Part shown: positions 61,748-64,000 of the stretch, one piece after another
Position numbering within the stretch: position 1 is the first letter of the stretch
How the letters are laid out: each line of letters begins with the position of its first letter
Notes under the pieces: model-generated
What the model was told of the DNA's origin: nothing
Databases searched by the model: none
Seen by the model: only the letters and a program-made list of their open reading frames with translations
Source: Clostridium novyi NT
GTDB taxonomy: Bacteria > Bacillota > Clostridia > Clostridiales > Clostridiaceae
Reading direction: 5' to 3'
NCBI RefSeq assembly: GCF_000014125.1
Contig: NC_008593.1
Span: forward strand, 1,116,001 to 1,180,000
Length of the DNA: 64,000 nucleotides
Position numbers and translations under genes: made by a program

Positions 61748-61812
61748 CATATATGTTTAAAAAGAGACATATAAATTTTAATAAGGTTAAAATAAGGAAT
61801 GGAGGTATTTTA

Positions 61813-62325
61813 ATGAATAGGAAACAGGGGGTAATTATAGTTGTTTTACTAGCACTTATTTCATGTGCAGGGGTACTTGCGGTTAGGTTAAACAATAATT
61901 TAGACTATGTGGCTGAAAATGATATAAAAAATGGAAAAACAACTATATCATTTAATGATTCAAATAAAAAGAACAATACTTCAAATTACTTTGAAGAATC
62001 TCAAATGATGAGAGATAATCATAATGCAAAAGCTCTTCAAGATTTAAAGGGTATTATGGATGATGAACATACATCAAAGGAACAAAGGGCAGAAATATCT
62101 AAAAAATATAGTGATCTTGCACTTGCAGATACTAAACAACATCAAATAGAATCTGTATTAAAAAGTAAAGGATATGAAAATGTACTATGTTACATTCAAG
62201 ATAACAAAGTTACAGTTGTAGTAAAATCATCTAAAAAGCTTACTGAAACTCAAACAAAACAAATTCAAGATGTAGTTATGGATATTACAAAAATAAAGGA
62301 TGTAGATATACAATTAAAAGAATAA
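61813..62325 (+). CDS. spoIIIAH: Stage III sporulation protein AH
   Basis: SpoIIIAH spans the mother-cell membrane and binds SpoIIQ from the forespore. The protein has a membrane helix (about 6-24) and an extracytoplasmic FliF/YscJ-like domain (about 90-168) with YENVLCYIQDNKVTVVVKSSKKLTETQTKQIQDVVMDIT-type pattern (core VTVVVKSSKKLTETQ). An in-frame start at 61753 exists, but GGAGG at 61801-61805 fits ATG 61813, giving 170 residues starting MNRKQGVIIVV. It is the last gene of the operon. Confidence 0.93.
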   Translation: MNRKQGVIIVVLLALISCAGVLAVRLNNNLDYVAENDIKNGKTTISFNDSNKKNNTSNYFEESQMMRDNHNAKALQDLKGIMDDEHTSKEQRAEISKKYSDLALADTKQHQIESVLKSKGYENVLCYIQDNKVTVVVKSSKKLTETQTKQIQDVVMDITKIKDVDIQLKE

Positions 62326-62330
62326 TATGT

Positions 62331-62359
62331 TTGTAAATTCATACTATCTTTGATATAAT
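62331..62359 (+). promoter_or_regulatory. Strong sigma-A promoter for the Asp23 gene
   Basis: TTGTAA (62331-62336) and TATAAT (62354-62359) are separated by 17 bases, with TG one base before the -10 (extended -10). Transcription would begin near 62366, just upstream of AAAGGGGG. Confidence 0.82.
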
Positions 62360-62408
62360 AAGCACATAATAAATGTTTTGAATATCCGGACAAAGGGGGT
62401 ACACCTAG

Positions 62409-62813
62409 ATGGACGAAAACTTAAATGTGGAACAAGAAACAGATATGGAAATGGGAATTGTTAAAATATCAGATGAGGTAGTTGAAGTAATAGCAGGACT
62501 TGCTGCTTCAGAAGTAGACGGAATAGAAGGAATGAGTACCACATTAGTTGGAGGAATAACTCAGATACTAAGCGGAAAAAAGAACTTATCTAAAGGAATT
62601 AAAGTAAATGTAGAAGAAAATAGTGCTACTATAGATTTATATGTTGTAGTTAAGTACGGTGTTAAAATTGTAGATGTTGCAAAGAAGGTACAAGAGAGTG
62701 TTAAAAAATCTGTAGAGCTAATGACTGGGTTAAATTTGACAGCAATTAATGTTTATGTACAAAATGTTGTGCTTCCAAAAGAGGAAGTAAGATCTAAAGA
62801 AAAACAAGATTAA
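62409..62813 (+). CDS. Asp23/Gls24 family envelope stress protein
   Basis: The 134-residue protein is of the Asp23/Gls24 (YqhY) type. It has MGIVKISDEVVEVIAGLAASEVDGIEGMS, the family start, then ATIDLYVVVKYGVKIVDVAKKVQESVKKSVE and LTAINVYVQNVVLP. YqhY homologues lie by nusB and folD in many Firmicutes, as here, and have been linked to fatty acid/acetyl-CoA carboxylase control in Bacillus; that link is not visible in this sequence. It has its own promoter and terminator. Confidence 0.92.
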   Translation: MDENLNVEQETDMEMGIVKISDEVVEVIAGLAASEVDGIEGMSTTLVGGITQILSGKKNLSKGIKVNVEENSATIDLYVVVKYGVKIVDVAKKVQESVKKSVELMTGLNLTAINVYVQNVVLPKEEVRSKEKQD

Positions 62814-62819
62814 TTATTG

Positions 62820-62846
62820 CACCCTCTGAAAACAGAGGGTGTTTCC
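62820..62846 (+). terminator. Terminator after the Asp23 gene
   Basis: CACCCTCTG (62820-62828) pairs with CAGAGGGTG (62833-62841) around AAAA. The following T-run is short (TTTCC), so some read-through to nusB is likely. Confidence 0.68.
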
Positions 62847-62922
62847 ATGTTTAAATATGTATATTAATATTTATAATGACAATAATTAAAATATATTTTA
62901 ATTCATATACTAGGAGGAAATT

Positions 62923-63324
62923 ATGAACAGAAGAAAATCAAGAGAAGTGGCTATGAAATTATTATTTGAAATGAGTATTAACAAAGAGGAATTTTCAGAG
63001 ATATTAAAAAACTTTAAAGAAAATACTGATACAAATATGGAAAATGTTGATTTCATATACATAAATAAAATAGTAAATGGCATAGAACAAAACAAAGAAG
63101 ACATAGATAAAAAAATAGAAGAAAACTTAACAAAGTGGAAATTAAACAGACTTTCAAAGATAGACCTTACAATACTTAGAATATCTACATATGAAATAAT
63201 GTTTATGGAGGATATACCTAACAAGGTTGCAGTTAATGAAGCTATAGAACTTGCAAAAAAATATTCAGCAGACAATTCTCCAGCCTTTGTAAACGGAGTG
63301 CTTGGAAACATGATAAAAGCATAA
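62923..63324 (+). CDS. nusB: Transcription antitermination factor NusB
   Basis: NusB binds boxA RNA with S10 to support rRNA transcription. The 133-residue all-helical product has RRKSREVAMKLLFEM at the start, WKLNRLSKIDLTILRISTYEIM, and the C-terminal PNKVAVNEAIELAKKYSADNSPAFVNGVLG, which are the family landmarks. AGGAGG precedes the ATG. folD follows after 25 bases, as in many Firmicutes. Confidence 0.95.
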   Translation: MNRRKSREVAMKLLFEMSINKEEFSEILKNFKENTDTNMENVDFIYINKIVNGIEQNKEDIDKKIEENLTKWKLNRLSKIDLTILRISTYEIMFMEDIPNKVAVNEAIELAKKYSADNSPAFVNGVLGNMIKA

Positions 63325-63349
63325 TAATAAAACTCTGGGAGGTGGATTT

Positions 63350-64000
63350 ATGGGGATAAAAATAGATGGAAAAAGATTAGCTCAAGATATTAGAGAAGAG
63401 TTAAAAAAACAAGTAGAAAATATAAATAATAATGAAGATGTTAAGTTATGCATGGCAAATATACTTGTAGGTAATGATGGTGGATCACAGTTTTATGTTA
63501 GAAATCAAAATAAATTATGTCATGCTTTAGGCATAAAAGTAAAAAACATAAACTTAGATGAATGCATAAAAGAAGAAGAATTATTAAATATTATTAATGA
63601 GTTAAACAATGATAATGAAGTTAAGGGTATAATACTTCAACTTCCCCTTCCAAAACATTTAGATGAAAGTAAAATAACATCAGCAATAGATATAAATAAG
63701 GATATTGATGGACTAAGTAGCATAAGTGTTGGGAAGCTTTATAAGGGAGAAAAATGCTTTGTACCATGTACACCAAGAGGAATTATAGAGCTTATAAAAA
63801 CTTGTGATATAGATATAGAGGGAAGCAATGCTGTTGTAATAGGAAGAAGCAATATAGTAGGAAAACCTGTAGCTCAGCTTTTACTAAATGAAAACGCAAC
63901 AGTTACAATATGCCACTCAAAAACTAAGAATTTAAAAGAAATCTGTTTAAATGCAGATATATTAGTGTCAGCTATAGGTAAACCACATTTTATTACAAAA
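63350..64000 (+). CDS. folD: Methylene-THF dehydrogenase/cyclohydrolase FolD, N-terminal part
   Basis: The window ends after 217 codons of a gene that normally encodes about 280 residues. FolD oxidises methylene-THF and hydrolyses methenyl-THF. Seen are GSQFYVRNQNKLC, GIILQLPLPKHLDE, NKDIDGL, FVPCTPRGIIELI, and the Rossmann motif VIGRSNIVGKPVAQLLLNENATVTICHS. In YxxxK, the catalytic Lys is Gln here (Y-V-R-N-Q). That Lys is needed for the cyclohydrolase step in studied enzymes, so this form may be only a dehydrogenase. GGGAGGTGG precedes the ATG. Confidence 0.92.
   Translation, partial: MGIKIDGKRLAQDIREELKKQVENINNNEDVKLCMANILVGNDGGSQFYVRNQNKLCHALGIKVKNINLDECIKEEELLNIINELNNDNEVKGIILQLPLPKHLDESKITSAIDINKDIDGLSSISVGKLYKGEKCFVPCTPRGIIELIKTCDIDIEGSNAVVIGRSNIVGKPVAQLLLNENATVTICHSKTKNLKEICLNADILVSAIGKPHFITK

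Overview
The window is low-GC, gene-dense DNA from a spore-forming, flagellated Firmicute. It is almost certainly Clostridium sensu stricto: FliR and FlhB are fused, the spoIIIA operon is complete, there is a Clostridium-type pilus locus, the codons are A/T-rich, and strong GGAGG/GGTG ribosome sites serve many GTG and TTG starts. A group near C. botulinum, C. novyi or C. tetani fits, but I cannot fix the species by eye. I see no tRNA, rRNA, CRISPR array or recognised riboswitch. No gene-free stretch exceeds 300 bases; the longest is 285 bases before rsmH.

Layout. (1) 1-16556: a late flagellar operon, fliK(end)-flgD-orf-flgE-flbD-motA-motB-fliL-fliO-fliP-fliQ-fliR/flhB-flhA-flhF-flhG-PilZ-fliA-swrB-like-orf-flgF-flgG. 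It builds the hook, stator, export gate and rod and ends in a terminator. (2) 16660-26756: housekeeping genes: a CBS/DRTGG manganese pyrophosphatase, a Ca2+-type P-ATPase, IS copy 1, an unknown basic protein, a Lon-like protease with a degenerate ATP site, and ychF. (3) 27042-38542: a cell wall and division cluster, rsmH-ftsL-spoVD/ftsI-murE-murF-mraY-spoVE, then ftsQ-DUF881-sbp-DUF881. mraZ, murD, murG, ftsA and ftsZ are not here. (4) 38584-47462: yggS-sepF-ylmH-divIVA, mtnN, a yteA-type zinc finger gene, lspA-rluD-pyrR, rqcH (minus strand) and dapF. (5) 47594-54315: a type IV pilus/type II secretion-like operon (ATPase, platform protein, five pilin-like proteins, PilM/N/O-like proteins). (6) 54516-64000: efp and a zinc-ribbon gene, IS copy 2, spoIIIAA-AH, an Asp23 protein, nusB and the start of folD.

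Most striking signal: two nearly identical IS1182-type elements, 34 kb apart in the same orientation, each inserted exactly in the stem of an intrinsic terminator. In both cases the duplicated target is the hairpin core, with 10 bp on each side of the loop. Each insertion separates the host hairpin from its U-tract. Each element carries its own inward-facing terminator hairpin at each end, which could restore termination. Other signals worth a look: two GGA-loop hairpins before flgE, mutually exclusive hairpins plus 17-nt repeats before flbD, a Lon-like protease without a Walker A motif, a FolD with Gln where the catalytic Lys should be, and a palindrome over the likely ftsQ promoter.
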